The position numbers and the translations under genes are program-made. Positions 20,501 through 32,113 of a DNA stretch of 64,000 nt are shown piece after piece. The DNA lies in the NCBI RefSeq assembly GCF_003573695.1, contig NC_039363.1, positions 166,672,747-166,736,746 on the forward strand, written 5' to 3'. Every line of letters starts with the position of its first letter. Within the stretch, counting starts at the first letter, position 1. Source of the stretch: Papaver somniferum (Eukaryota; Streptophyta; Magnoliopsida; Ranunculales; Papaveraceae). Under the pieces are notes generated by a model that was given only the letters and a program-made list of their open reading frames with translations, was not told the DNA's origin and searched no databases.

Positions 20501-21029
20501 TAGCTTTGAGTCTAGAAGTATTACTGGTATCAATTGGATTAGAGAGTTGGAGATCAACTAAATCATTCCTAATGGTAGATATATTAGGTTGAATATTACC
20601 AAAACAAGACTTATTCCAATCTATTATACCTTTCTTAGTATTTAAAAGTTTATCTTTGAGCTTGTAGGCAGGGGAGCCTACCACATTTACAGACCAAGAA
20701 TTAGCAATCATGTCTCTGCAGGTGGGATCCTCTATCCACATAGCCATAAAATGAAAAGTTCTAGGCATACAAATATCCTCATAATTAAAACCTATATGCA
20801 TTGGGCAATGATCAGAATAGTCCCTGGGGAGATTGTTAACACAAAGTTTAGGACAGAGATCTTCAGCAATTTGGTTTATAAGACATCTATCTAACCTTTC
20901 AAGAATTAAATCAGGACTTAGTTGCATGTTGGACCAAGTAAACCTAGGTCCAGAGAAGCCGGGATCATGCAGATTAAAGACAGAAAAAAAGTTTCTAAGG
21001 TTTTCAATATCAGGATCATCAACTTCTAG
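17600..21029 (-). pseudogene. LINE-A ORF2, downstream part: endonuclease end, reverse transcriptase, zf-RVT, RNase H
   Basis: On the minus strand: LILERLDRCLINQ and YSDHCPMHIG (endonuclease C-terminus, 20927-20472); LIPKVSLAELVAQYRPMGLC, SAFIPKRSISDDILLANE and LDMSKAYDKLEWDFL (reverse transcriptase, 20085-19576); THLLFADDSLLFSKS with the FADD active site (about 19440); LPSRISFTLECLCI-type zf-RVT text (about 18260); and WIKCNTDGAFDDTSGANSAG with EAEAKAI (RNase H, about 17850-17700). Frameshifts separate the pieces, for example near 19560, 19090 and 18250, and stops occur near 17650. It is inactive but its domain order is complete. Confidence 0.88.
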
Positions 21030-21044
21030 TATCTTCAGTACCTA
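21021..21044 (+). repeat. Left target duplication of LINE-B with a shortened second half
   Basis: AACTTCTAG (21021-21029) is repeated at 27285-27293, directly after the LINE-B poly(A). The next 15 bases, TATCTTCAGTACCTA, match 27305-27319. The right copy carries 11 extra bases between the two halves. The pair can be read as a 35-bp target duplication whose left copy lost 11 bp. Confidence 0.8.
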
Positions 21045-21801
21045 GGCCAGTATAAAGTTGTATGATTATTTGAACACAAGCAGTAGTGGTTTAGAACAAT
21101 TGCTGTTATTAATTTATTACCAAAAAAACACCTAGTCAAAATTAGTCAACCCAAATCCGTTCTCAATTATTTTGATCTGATTTGTTTTTAATTTGTTCAA
21201 ATATAATATTTTAATTCTTGTCTGAATCTTTCTGTATGATAAATCGTTTTGGTTTTTGAATTTATTGTAAAATTCTCTCTGTTTTTGATACCCTAGTTTT
21301 TATTTTTCTTTTTCTCCCTTTCTTCGTGTCGATCTCTGGTTCTAATTGATCTGTTTTTCCGTTTAATGGCAGATTAATCTTCTCCTTTATCTGTTGCCAC
21401 GCATGGTGTTGCAGTATTGTCCCATCAATTATCTGGGTTTCTCAATGGTTGGCAGTATCAAAGTTGGCATCTTCAAAAGTTGGCCTTATCTAACAGTGGT
21501 GTGTACCTTATTCATCTTTATCTTGTCGATCCATCGTTATCTGTTTGGGAATCATTGTTTTGGTTTTAACAAGCTGCTACCTTTATCGACCTCCGCTTCT
21601 GATGTTATCTTAATTTTTTTAGAAGCTTTGATTCCTACAACTTTTTATTTGTTCTTCCAATTTCTTAAACCTTTAACCCATACTTATCCCTTTTACCTCT
21701 TGCCACCTCCTTCATGTTTTGTTTATAAAACCCACCTCACAACCTTCTTCTTTCTTCATATCCTCTTCTGTTTTGTTATCATCTTCTTTCTCTTTATTTT
21801 C

Positions 21802-23050
21802 ATGGCTCGTCCTTTTTGAATAATATTGCTCACCAAATGGAAAGTGTTTCTATCAGTGAAGATCCTATTAGGAGAAGAGTGATTATGCATTCTAACACTG
21901 CTATCTTAGCTGGAATTAGGGATTGGCAGTTTAGTCTTGCTGGTAAGCTTTATGCTCCGGGGGTTATGTCTTGGTAGGATGCTGAACGTGCAACTAAATT
22001 TATTTGGCCTCATCTTCGAAGACACAATCAATGGTTTGTCCAGGTGCGTGGTTTAGAACCAAATATTTTTGTTATCAAGTTTAAAATTTCACAAGATAAA
22101 GATGCAATTTTATTTGGTGGAGCTTGGAACCTTGATGGTCATTTGATTGTTTTAAAGGATTGGAATCCCACTATGGATTATCATCTACTGGATTTTTCGG
22201 TTTCTCCTTTTTGGTTAGAGTATAAATATCTTTTACCTGAATTCACCTATGCTGATATTCTTCGAATGTTTGGTAATATTGTTGGGGAAGTTAGAGTTAT
22301 AGAACCAGATGGTGTGAACCCTCCTACATCCTCTAAGTATAGAGCTCTTGTTCTCATTAATGTTAACACTCCCCTTATTACTGGTATAACTACTGCTAAT
22401 GCTGCTGGTGTAACTAGGTGGATTGTTTTTTTTTTATGAAAAACAGCCATATCGTCTTTGTCCTGAATGTAAAGTTCCTAATCATGAAGAGATTGACTGT
22501 GATAATATGACTCATACCCGTCATGAGATGGAAGAAATTGTTCGTGGTTTTGGTTTTGTAGATCCCATTTTGCCTCCTCAAAGGAATCCTGAGCAAGAAG
22601 CACAACTCTTTCTACAACATGGATCTCAGAGGCGTGATAGACTACGACAACCTATTGAACAACAGCCTAGACCCTTTGATGGTATGCGCCTTTCAATCTT
22701 CTCGGCCACTGATTCAGGTTCTGGTGCTTCCTCTTCATATCAAAATCAAGCTCAGCCCTCTTCTTCTTTGAGACCATCTTATACTATGACTAGTGACGGT
22801 GCTAGTACTAGTGGTGTTAAGAAAATATATCGTCGTACACCTATTTTGGTTATAACTTCTGAGCCGCATATTCCTGATGCTGATTTGGATGACAATGTGG
22901 TTACTTCTCAAGTGGATGATATTGTCTCTGTTGAAGATGATACCACTGCTTCAGCCATAGATAATGTTTGGGACATTGCTGCAGCCTCTGCTTATAATGC
23001 ACAGAATCATACTGATGCATGGCAACAAGTGATTGTCAAAACTTATCCTT
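21802..23050 (+). pseudogene. LINE-B ORF1: DUF4283 and zinc-knuckle RNA-binding protein
   Basis: ORF1 proteins of plant L1 elements coat the RNA. The chosen ATG at 21802 gives MARPF; a missing T in a T-run then shifts the frame to NNIAHQMESVSISEDP. The DUF4283-type domain follows (RRHNQWFVQVRGLEPNIFVI, KDAILFGGAWNLDGHLIVLK, WLEYKYLLPEF). An in-frame TAG lies at 21975-21977, and a T-run near 22427 shifts the frame again. The zinc knuckle is CPECKVPNHEEIDC at about residue 210. The C-terminal part is Ser- and Asp-rich and disordered. No stop separates it from ORF2. Confidence 0.85.
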
Positions 23051-23127
23051 CTTTATTCATTGTTGCTTTGTTTTTTCTTTTGTTGTTTTCTTGCAGTCTT
23101 TTTTTGAATTTCTCTGTTATTACCGTC

Positions 23128-26100
23128 ATGAAAATTCTTTCCTGGAACTGTCAAGGTATAGGTAACCCTCATACCCGTGATTATCTTCATTTCTGTTTGA
23201 CCAACAATGACCCAGATATTTTATTTCTTGTGTGAAACCAAAGCTCAGTCTAATAATATGAGATTTTATCTTTCTAATACTAAATATCCTCATTACTGGT
23301 TTCATCCCTCTTTGGGTCTCTCTGGAGGTATCTCTCTTGGCTGGAAAAATGGAATTGATATTGAAATCATGCATACAGCCTCTAAAAATATCCATGCTAT
23401 TGTCCATACTCATGATAATAATATGGATTTCTTGATAACCTTCATGTATGGTGCTCATGATGATACAGAAAATGCCAACCAGTGGCAATATCTTATTAAT
23501 ATGCATTTGTTTGTTGATCTTCCTTGGGTTCTTCTAGGTGATTTAATTTTCACCATGCATGACTCCGAAACACATAGCTCTAGTGTCACTCATCCTCATC
23601 ATGCTAGACATGTTAGAAATTTTGTTCGGCAACTAGGTCTCATTGACTTAGGTTACTCAGGAGCTGACACAACTTGGTCAAATCATCGTAGTGGAGATGA
23701 TCATGTCTCTGCTCGTCTAGATAGAGCTTTAGTGAATAATCGCTGGATCAACCACTACACAAATGCACATCTTCAACATTTAGTACCTGTTGCTTCGGAT
23801 CACAACCCGATTTTGCTACATACAGTTCCTTCTGCTACAAAACATTCTCCTTTTAAACTCTACAAGTGTTGGTTTAAAATGGATTCTTGTACTGATACTA
23901 TTGAATGCAGCTGGCAGCAACGATTTTCGAGGTCTCCTTCGTTTCAGTTTTCTAGTAAATTAAAACTAACCTGAACTCAGCTGCAGATATGGAAACGACT
24001 TTCTTTTGGAAACATCGATAATAACCTTCAAAATATTCAGAAGCAACTACAATTTTGCTATGACCGCAATTTGCCTTCTTCTCATCCTCAAGTTAAGCAT
24101 CTAAGCTCTTCCTTGCAGCAATGGCTTTTGATTCAAAAAGAGTTCTTCATGCAAAAAACATGTGATAAAGTTCTTGAAGCAGATAGAAACACTTCTTATT
24201 TTCACTCGATAGTCAATTACAATAAGAGAAGGTCAACTATCAATTCCATCCAGGGTCCCTTGGGCATTTGGTTTGATAGCAGAAGTGATATTGAAGATAT
24301 ACTTACTAACCATTTTAAGAATATTGCTACTTCTTCTAAGCCTCAGATTAATAACGAGATTCTGCAGCTTTTTCAACCTTGTGTTTCCGAAATACAGAAC
24401 AATTTCCTTATCCAGGTGCCTCATGCTCAAGAAATAAAGGATGTGGTATTTAAAATCAAGCCTTGGGCTTATCCGGGTAATGATGGGTTCCAAGCTGGAT
24501 TTTATCAACATTGTTGGGATGTTGTTGGCACTGAGGTAATCTCCATGGTTCAATAATTTTTCACTCATAAACATATGCTCAAAGCCATCAATCATACATA
24601 TCAGGTTTTAATCCCTAAAATTTCAAACCCAAAAACACCTGCTGATTACAGACCCATAAGTCTATGCAATGTTAGCTATAAAATTATTTCTAAAATTTTA
24701 GCTAACCGTCTTAAACCCCTTCTTCCTGATATTATCTCTCATACTCAAACTGCCTTTGTTGCAGGAAGACATATCCATGACAATATCATTATTTCTCATG
24801 AGATTTTGTTTAGTATGAAACGTAAAAAGATTAAGAAGGCTTTGGTTGGTTTGAAATTAGACATGTCGAAAGCTTTCGACAGGGTTGAATGGTCATTTCT
24901 GCTTTCCATCTTTCAGAAATTGGGTTATCATAATGATTGGATTAGTTTAATAGAGCAGTGTATTTCTACTTCAAATATTTCCATTCTTATCAATGGCAGT
25001 CCTTCTTCAATTTTTTCTCCGACTCGGGGTATTCGTCAAGGAGACCTGTTGTCTCCTTTTTTATTTCTTTTTGTCATGGAAGCTTTTTCTAGACTTTTGC
25101 AGCTTAATGTGGACTCTGGTTGTCTTTCAGGGATTAGAATTAATCATCACTGCCCTTTAATTAATCATCTGTTCTTCGCGGATGATTGTTTGTTATTTTT
25201 TGAAGCTGATTCTACTCAAATGCAGCATCTTCAACACTTGCTTCATATATTTGGACAAGCTTCAGGTCAGGTGATAAATATGCAGAAATCAACCTTATTT
25301 TTTGGCAAGCACACTTATAATTCTCATAAGTCTAATATCACTGGTATTCTTGGTATGAAATTTATGGGACTTGGCAAAAAATACTTGGGTATACCTCTTC
25401 TGCTGCATAGATCCATACATAAGAACTGTCAGGGTGTTATTGATAACATGAATAATAGATTGCAGGGCTGGCAGAAAAAAATTGTGAATCAAGCAGGAAG
25501 AACTACTCAGGTTAATTCTGTTCTAAGCTCTATGGGTTTGTATCAAATGCAGGTTTTCAAACTACCTGAAGCAACTTTTCAACAAATGGAAAGAATTCAG
25601 AGAAGCTATTGGTGGAACAGTTACATCAAGCCACGTTCTCAAAAGTACATTTCTTGGAGAAAGGTAAGTTTACCTAAAAGGCTAGGTGGTTTAGGACTTA
25701 AAAATTTATGCAACTATAACTTAGCTTTTCTTGCGAAACTAGCTTGGCAACTGTTACATAACCAAGATGCTTTATGGGCGAAGTTGTTGAAAGGTAAACA
25801 TTTTCCTCATCATGACATGCGTTTCTTCCCTCCACCGGTTAACTTAAATTCAAGTTGGATTTGGCAAAGTATCTCTATTGGGCTCGAGATTGTGTTGAAA
25901 AATGCTAAATGGCAAGTTGGTAATGGAGCTCATATCAACATATGGACTTCTAACTGGATTCCTTCTCTGAATTCTGCTTTACAGGACTGGGGTGATTTGA
26001 ATACTTCTAACTATCAGTTGGTTTCTGATCTTATAGATACTGATACTGAACAATGGAATGTGTCGCTTCTTCGCCTTCTCTTTACAGCTGATCAAGTGAA

Positions 26101-27256
26101 CTCCATTTTAACCATTCCCATTCAGTTAGATCAAGAGGATAAATTAATCTGGCCCTTTACAACCACTGGTATTTTTACTACTGCCTCAACTTATAAGATA
26201 TTGTGTGATAAAGATATCCTAACAGATAACTCCATGGGTTTATATCAACATTTTTGGTTATCTTTTTGGAAGTTGAAAGTACCTTACAAGTTTCAGATTT
26301 TCCTGTGGAGAGCTATTCACAATGCTGTTCCAGTCAAAGAAATAATTTTCACCCATGTGCATAATGCTGATTTACACTGTGTACTTTGCAACCACAATCA
26401 AATGGAAGATCTGGACCATCTATTACTTCATTGCCCTTTCTCTAGGGCAATATGGCAGTATTTTTTACCTCATCAGTTTCACTTTATTTTGCAGCACTCT
26501 TCTCTCTTATCTTGGATTCAGACTTGGCAACTCAAAGACTCCATCATCAACATCCAGAAGTCCCCTGAGATTGTTCACTTAGATATATGCATCATGCATT
26601 TCATATGGAAGCTTCGATGTAGTGTTGTTTTTAACAATACCACTCCCAACCATAACTCTGTAGTCCATCAGGTCACTTCATACATTCTCTAGCATCATCT
26701 AGGAAACACTACTGCTAACTGCAATCATCCTAATGTTCATAATAAGCTTTTACATCATAAATGGGAACCTCCTCCTTTGCAGTACCTAAAAATTAATATC
26801 GATGCTTCTTATAATTCTAGTTCTTTGTTAGCTGGTATTGGAATTATAGTTCGGAACTCTACAGAGGCATATGTCATGGGAAGGGGAGCCTTGAGAAGAG
26901 CTAGTAATGCTCAACAGGCCGAAGCATGGGCAATGTTGGAGGCTATGCAACTGGCAGATTCAAATGGTTGGTCTCATGTGATTTTTGAATCTGATAATCT
27001 GGGAATTTGTTCTTTTCTTCAACAACAATCTTCTCTTTGTCACTGGCAGAGTATGCCTCTTCTGTGAAAATGTGTAAACATATGTAATATTAATCCTGGT
27101 TGGCCTTGTAGTTTTGTGTATAGGTCTGGTAATAAAGCTGCAGATGCAATAGCGAAGGAAGCTTATAAACATAATCTATGTGGAGATTGGTGGTTTCATC
27201 CACCTCCTTTGTTAATTCCCTACATAAATTGTGATGTATCAATTACTCATGTTTAA
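23128..27256 (+). pseudogene. LINE-B ORF2: endonuclease, reverse transcriptase, zf-RVT, RNase H
   Basis: ORF2 nicks the target and copies the RNA in place. It starts MKILSWNCQGIGNPHTRDYL (APE-type endonuclease). A one-base shift near 23225 leads into ETKAQSNNMRF; VASDHNPILLH closes the endonuclease. The reverse transcriptase shows KAINHTYQVLIPKISNPKT, DYRPISLCNVSYKIISKILA, GRHIHDNIIISHEIL, KLDMSKAFDRVEWSFL and NHLFFADDCLLFF. The zinc finger reads CVLCNHNQMEDLDHLLLHC. RNase H starts KINIDASYNSSSLLAGIG. Stops at 23972 (TGA), 24554 (TAA) and 26690 (TAG), and a shift near 27060, are the only other lesions. The family motif GDFN is GDLI, so the endonuclease site looks altered. The final frame ends at 27256. 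Confidence 0.92.
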
Positions 27257-27284
27257 TATAAGTTCTTTCCTTGGTTAAAAAAAA

Positions 27285-27755
27285 AACTTCTAGGCCACCA
27301 TTTTTATCTTCAGTACCTAAGAGAGCATTAAAATCTCCTATAAAGAAAACATGTTCATTTAAGGGAGCATTGGTCTGTTGACATTGTTGTTCCCAAAAAA
27401 CTTGTATTAAGCTACTATTAGCTTCACCATACATGAAATGAATATGACAGGTCTTAGAATGGATGATTTCAGTGGATGTGACATAGATGCCCCTCATACT
27501 GGATGAAACAATATTGAGATGAACTTCCTTCTTCCAAGCAAGAGCAATACCACCACTTATACCAACACTAGGGACGTTAAAAGTACAAGTGAATCCCATA
27601 TTTCTTAATTTTCTAGCAGCCATATCTTTGTTCATTTTTGTTTCAGAGAGAAAAATGATGTCAGGGTTAACATTCCTACATAGTAAGCTAAGTTCCTTAT
27701 TAGCATATTTTCCCCCCCAAAAACCTCTAATATTCCAAGCAATCAGATTGATATT
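27285..27755 (-). pseudogene. LINE-A ORF2, upstream part: endonuclease N-terminus
   Basis: The minus strand reads NLIAWNIRGFWGGKYANKEL near 27750 (a C-run at 27713-27719 on the plus strand disturbs the frame), then PDIIFLSETKMNKDMAARKL, SGGIALAWKKEV, HIHFMYGEANSSL and FIGDFNALLGTEDKNGG. These are the conserved blocks of an APE-type endonuclease, including the catalytic SETK Glu and the GDFN Asp/Asn. The frame continues on the far side of LINE-B at 21029. Confidence 0.88.
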
Positions 27756-27878
27756 ATTGATAGGGTTATGATTTATGGTATTTTCTGCAATATCAATTAA
27801 AGGGGTTGGGTGAGGATGGTTTACCCGAGTGGTAGAGTCATATCCACCACCAAGAGAAGCACTGATATCATCACCACT

Positions 27879-29480
27879 TTAAGAAGCATTTTGGGAAGAA
27901 TCGAGACTAGAAGTAGCAGCATTGAGAAGAGAATTATTGCGGACACCATTGTTGTTTGGGGAATTGTCAGCAGGTACATTATAACTCCCATAAGAATTAA
28001 TTACTGGTTGGGTATTGAAAGAACATGTAGAAAGGTCAATAATAGATAATTCCCCTAGCTCAGTAATAGGAGGACACAGTTGAGAATAATCAGGATCAAT
28101 ATTGTCTTGTTCTTTAGGAATAACCACTATACTAGCAAAACTAGAGTTAGCTCTTGTACATTTCCTCAAATCATCCATGGGATTAATCTTCCTTTTGAGA
28201 TTCGCTAGAGAATCATGCTCAGTAGAATTTAGAGCTTCTCTGGTGACTAATGGGTTGGTATTCGGGACTGCAGCAGTCTTGAATCTTCTTGAAGAGTTGG
28301 TAGTACGAATCTGTCCACTAGGAGTTGGCTCAGGACCAGAAGTAGAAGGTTCAATAGTAACATTTTGATTAGTAACATGTTTGAAGATAATTGGTAGACC
28401 ATTTTCCAGTTGAGTCGATTGTTGTTGAACATGACCGATATCAAAGATCTTTAGAGTTGTAGATCTATTTACAAATGGACACATCTGAAAAGTGTTCGAT
28501 AGACCCTTTTGAGTAGTGTGCTCCATTTATGTTCAATCTCCTTAGTTTTTCCTTTATTGCATGTATGGATAGCAGGTGATTCAATTTTGGAATCTGGCAC
28601 AACTTCAGTTTGTTGCATGACAGTAGCAGTAGCAGGGGAGTCTACATGCTTGATTACCGATGGATGAGGCATCATTAGTCTTGGAACAGCGGGGAGAACA
28701 TACTTGCTACTAGAAGCTGCAAGTTCTTTAATCTTTTTATGCTTAATTTCCAAGCTGAACAATTTTGATCTTTATGATCAAGCACACGACAAGAAGTGCA
28801 GAAATATATTGGAACCTTGATATATCTACATTTAATCAGAAATGGTTGAGTTCTACCACTAGTAAAGAGGGGAATGCCCACTGGTAAAGCTTTCTGTACT
28901 GGAATTCCGAGGAATACCTTGACATTCTTCTTTAGAGGGTGTTTCCCCTAAGGATCTTGAGCTTCAACAAGTTCACCCATTTTGAAGGTGAGTTTCTGGA
29001 GATCTTCAAATTCTGTACACTCATTTGGAATGTTGCATAGAATAAACCACATTATTTCTTCATCAAAATGGAGTTGATGATTAGCTGGAAACCTTCAGTT
29101 GTAACAACTTTCAATACCATCAAATAACCACAAACGAACCATGGTCTCTGAGATTTGATTCTGTTGAAATCATCTTCAGCTAAGAAGCGAATGAGAACTC
29201 TGTTACGCAAACCGCTGAAAGTAGTGACAGTAGGAGGTTGAGCTAAGGGCCAATTATTGCATATGTAGAACCTGATTGAGGATGTAGGAACCAAAGTTTC
29301 ACAACATAAATATCCCACCATACACCATTTCCAATTACTATCAGATTCTGCTAGAACCACTTTCTTATCAATGAAGACTGGTTCGACAAGGGTAGATGGT
29401 AATGTTAATTTCTCAGCCATTTGAGCAGAAAGGGTTTGAATATCTTGGTCCAAGTTTTGAGTGTTTTCTGTTGAGTTTGG
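27879..29480 (-). pseudogene. LINE-A ORF1: DUF4283 and zinc-knuckle protein
   Basis: From the N-terminus: TLSAQMAEKLTLPSTLVEPV, LIRFLAEDDFNRIKSQRPWF and FVCGYLMVLKVVTTEGFQL (DUF4283-type, 29453-29052). Next come VPIYFCTSCRVLDHKDQNC, a CX2CX4HX4C zinc knuckle at about 28780, and a long low-complexity tail to 27879 containing LANLKRKINPMDDLRKC. The frame breaks near 29050, 28900 and 28740. No convincing ATG was found; an upstream open stretch (ILLPDGIPNSTENTQNLDQD) suggests the start lies higher than 29480. Confidence 0.75.
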
Positions 29481-30536
29481 GATTCCATCAGGTAAGAGAA
29501 TTGGATATATATGAATATAGTTTGATTGAGATCAGTGTTCCAAGTAACTATTATAAAATACAGTTGTAGAGAAAAGAATATCTTGTTGGTACTATACTGA
29601 TATTGATCATAGATAATATGAACAAAAAAAGGCATGAGGTGTTTATTTGTTTATGTATTTGAACCTGAAAAAGGGAATGAGAAGACTGTTGACCATTATC
29701 TGGTAAGGTTTCAGGAGAAAATTGGTGTAAGGTAGTTGTTGGTGTACTGCAGAGACTGTGTTTGGGTAGAGGTTTATCATATGGGGTGTCACTTTCATAT
29801 CCATGCTTTTTGGATGCCAACAGATTTGAGATATTCACGTGAGTTTGATAAGTGAGGACAAACCCAATAATACATTGTTAGCTTTCCTTGGGTAGAGGAG
29901 GGTGGTAAGGCCTAATGAAGTCTGTGGTAGGTGGATATTTAATGGGTTTGTCTTTTTTTCGATGGACATAGGTATGGTAGTACAAACTACCAAATGTAAT
30001 AATGGAAGTAGGGAAGTAGAAGGGATAGTAAAGATGGGAATGAGGGGTAAATTTAGGTTGTAGTTGATGGATTTGAAGGGTTTGTTGTGGTTCAATAGAT
30101 GGCATAGAATTGGTTTTAGAACTAGTAACCCATCTGGCAGACATGCCCCAGACCGCAATGGTGCCTCTCGACTGGTGCTGCATTCTTCTAGTCTGCATAA
30201 AACACAAAATTTTAATTAGACCCCAAAATACTTTGTAGAAGTTAGATGACCTACCAATGCACCACTTTAAGGAAGTTCCATGAGAATTTATGGGTAATGA
30301 AGAGGTTAGGTGTTGAAAATAGGGATTTATAGGGTAATTATAATGAGGAAGTTGGATGGAGTACGCATGGCTTTGAAGGGGCGTGAGTAACCAAGCGACG
30401 GGACTGATAACCAAAGGCCATAAATGGCAGTTAATGAATGCATTTTTTCCTTTAAAAGGATAGTTTTGTGTGGGATTAGCATAACCATTAACAATTTTAC
30501 CAGAAGAAACAAAAATTAGATATAGGATCTCTAAGT
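29481..30536 (-). other. Proposed 5' region of LINE-A, no assigned protein
   Basis: A minus-strand frame of 301 codons spans 29878-30783 but has no recognisable domain, and its N-terminal third is the antisense of the acidic ORF at 30537. A TTTTGTGTTTTATGCAG sequence near 30200 looks like a splice acceptor. I treat the stretch as leader or promoter DNA of LINE-A. Confidence 0.35.
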
Positions 30537-31265
30537 ATGGCAAGTTCCAGTAACCCCATTCCGACCATTGCTGCACCTTCTGATCAATACCAATTAGCCA
30601 AAGCTCAAGCTTTTTCACTTCCAATGGATGAATTACAACGATTGAGAGATGAATTTCAAAGTGAGATAAACAGGCGTGCAAGTGAAGAGGCACAACGACT
30701 AAGAGAGGAGGATGAGAAAAAAAGAAGGGAAGAAGAAGAAACTGAGTCACTCTATTGTGCATGGTTACCGCATCATTTCGCACGAGTTGATCGGAAGGAG
30801 GATGAGCAATCAGAAAGGTATCAGAAAGGTCTCAAGTATGGTAGTGCGACTGAAAGTGACTCTGAGGGAGGATCTGATGCAGGATTTGAGTACCCCTTAG
30901 AAGAGATAAATACCAGTGAGGATGATTATGTTGCTGCTGAAGATAAGAGAAAGATGGAAAAATATCTTGATTGGAAGTTACAAAGGCGTTTTGAGTTTGA
31001 GAGAGCCAATCCCAAGATATTTGCCAGGACCATGCATGAAGGAGAACCCAGGGTTGAGAAGAGATATCCTGTGATAATTCACCCTCGAGTTGCTCATTCC
31101 ATCAATTCCAATGAGGAACTTCCTGAAGCGTCCAGTGATGAAGAAGATGATGAAAGTTCGTCATTAGGAGATAGTGATACATCCCCTGCTTCATCGGGTA
31201 GCAGCTGCAGTGAACGATATGAAGAGGATGAGGAAGACTGGAGTTACGATGATGAGGACTATTAA
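30537..31265 (+). CDS. Intact acidic coiled-coil protein of unknown function (242 aa), antisense to LINE-A
   Basis: I do not recognise this gene. The frame is complete from MASSSNPIPTIAAPSDQYQL to a C-terminus rich in Asp, Glu and Ser (EDWSYDDEDY). Residues about 30-70 form a charged helix (MDELQRLRDEFQSEINRRAS, then Arg/Glu repeats) likely to be a coiled coil. The middle holds SLYCAWLPHHFARVDRKEDE, YLDWKLQRRFEFERANPKIF and KRYPVIIHPRVAHSI, which look like a folded, protein-like core. No signal peptide or membrane segment is seen. It lies on the strand opposite to LINE-A, inside its proposed 5' region if the 12-bp duplication is real. Alternatives are a host gene, or a gene of another element into which LINE-A inserted. 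The uninterrupted frame next to heavily damaged LINE ORFs is notable. Confidence 0.55.
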   Translation: MASSSNPIPTIAAPSDQYQLAKAQAFSLPMDELQRLRDEFQSEINRRASEEAQRLREEDEKKRREEEETESLYCAWLPHHFARVDRKEDEQSERYQKGLKYGSATESDSEGGSDAGFEYPLEEINTSEDDYVAAEDKRKMEKYLDWKLQRRFEFERANPKIFARTMHEGEPRVEKRYPVIIHPRVAHSINSNEELPEASSDEEDDESSSLGDSDTSPASSGSSCSERYEEDEEDWSYDDEDY

Positions 31266-32066
31266 AGTTCTCTTCTGGGGTATAGAAGGAAGCCAAGTTT
31301 TCAGACTTTGAAAATTTTTTGATTATGATTAACAAGTTTTTTTCCCAAATGGCTGCCTCTATGCTTACTCCTTGTCTTTTGAATTTTGTTAATGGTGTTG
31401 GTAAACAGTATTTTGGTGGTGATTGCTTTTCGGCTGGTTTTGGTAAGTGAAATTTTTGCTTCTTTTTGTGGATAACAGCCAATGATATTGCTTTTTGTGA
31501 AGTTGATAATGGTGGGTAAATGTTTGTTTAAATCAGTGATGTCTTGGTACTGGGATATGTGATTGTAAATTGGGTGACAGTTATCGAAATATAGTTCTGT
31601 AAGAAATACAGACGGGGTTGGGATATGTTTGAAGTTTTTTTTGGTACTTTGGATGTTGTATTTGGTATTTTGAATGCTAGTAATGATGAATGTAGTTTTC
31701 TGAATGTATTTATTTTTGAATCTAGTAATGGAGAAACACAAATTGATAACAAGAACAATGGAAAATCTTAGTAAACTGTTAATGATTGAGCAGGGGTCCA
31801 GGAATTGCTATGAAAATCACTAAATTGCATCTGAGAAGATCTTGAGAAAATATGATGTCACTATGACTAATCAGAGCAAATGACCTTTTACGGCCTCATT
31901 TATCTCTGTGAAGTTGTTTGCTCCCCTAAAGTGAAATTAGTTTTATGAATATTGTTCTTGAGGTGTTGTTTATGTTTTTATCAACAATGATTTTTTTATT
32001 TTATTTTTGCTTTCGATTTGATTTGAAAATTAAAATTTTTTTTTCTTTTAAATACATATAACATTG

Positions 32067-32113
32067 GTCCTTAGAACTACAAAAAAAAAAAAAAAAAAAG
32101 TCCCTAGAACTAC
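32067..32113 (+). mobile_element. Poly(A)-only insertion with target duplication
   Basis: GTCCTTAGAACTAC (32067-32080) is followed by 19 A residues and then GTCCCTAGAACTAC (32100-32113). The two 14-mers differ at one position. This is the footprint expected when LINE machinery inserts only a tail. Confidence 0.75.

Larger units (their letters stand above)
21045..27284 (+). mobile_element. LINE-B: near full-length L1-type LINE inserted into LINE-A
   Basis: The 6.24-kb element has a pyrimidine-rich 5' leader (21045-21801), ORF1, ORF2 and a short poly(A) at 27277-27284. Target duplications flank it. Removing it rejoins the LINE-A endonuclease frame exactly (NGGLEV on the right side continues into DDPDIENLRNF on the left side). 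It has few lesions, so it is younger than LINE-A. Confidence 0.9.
17362..31951 (-). mobile_element. LINE-A: long L1-type LINE, split by LINE-B
   Basis: The minus-strand 3' end is an A-rich tail (T-rich on the plus strand at 17362-17388). It is preceded by TTGTTCTTGAGG at 17350-17361; the same 12 bases recur at 31952-31963, which would be the 5' target duplication. The coding parts join in order across the LINE-B insertion (21045-27284): ORF1, endonuclease, reverse transcriptase, zinc finger, RNase H. Without LINE-B the element is about 8.3 kb. The 5' limit rests only on the 12-bp match. If that is chance, LINE-A may end nearer 29.8 kb. Confidence 0.7.

Noticed and set aside
21394..21819. 141-codon hydrophobic frame upstream of LINE-B ORF1
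   Set aside because: It is the pyrimidine-rich leader of LINE-B; the Phe/Leu/Ser-rich text is what such DNA gives by chance.
29878..30783. 301-codon minus-strand frame as a protein gene
   Set aside because: No domain. Its N-terminal third is antisense to the more protein-like acidic ORF, and its composition (His, Pro, Ile, Tyr) looks like non-coding sequence.
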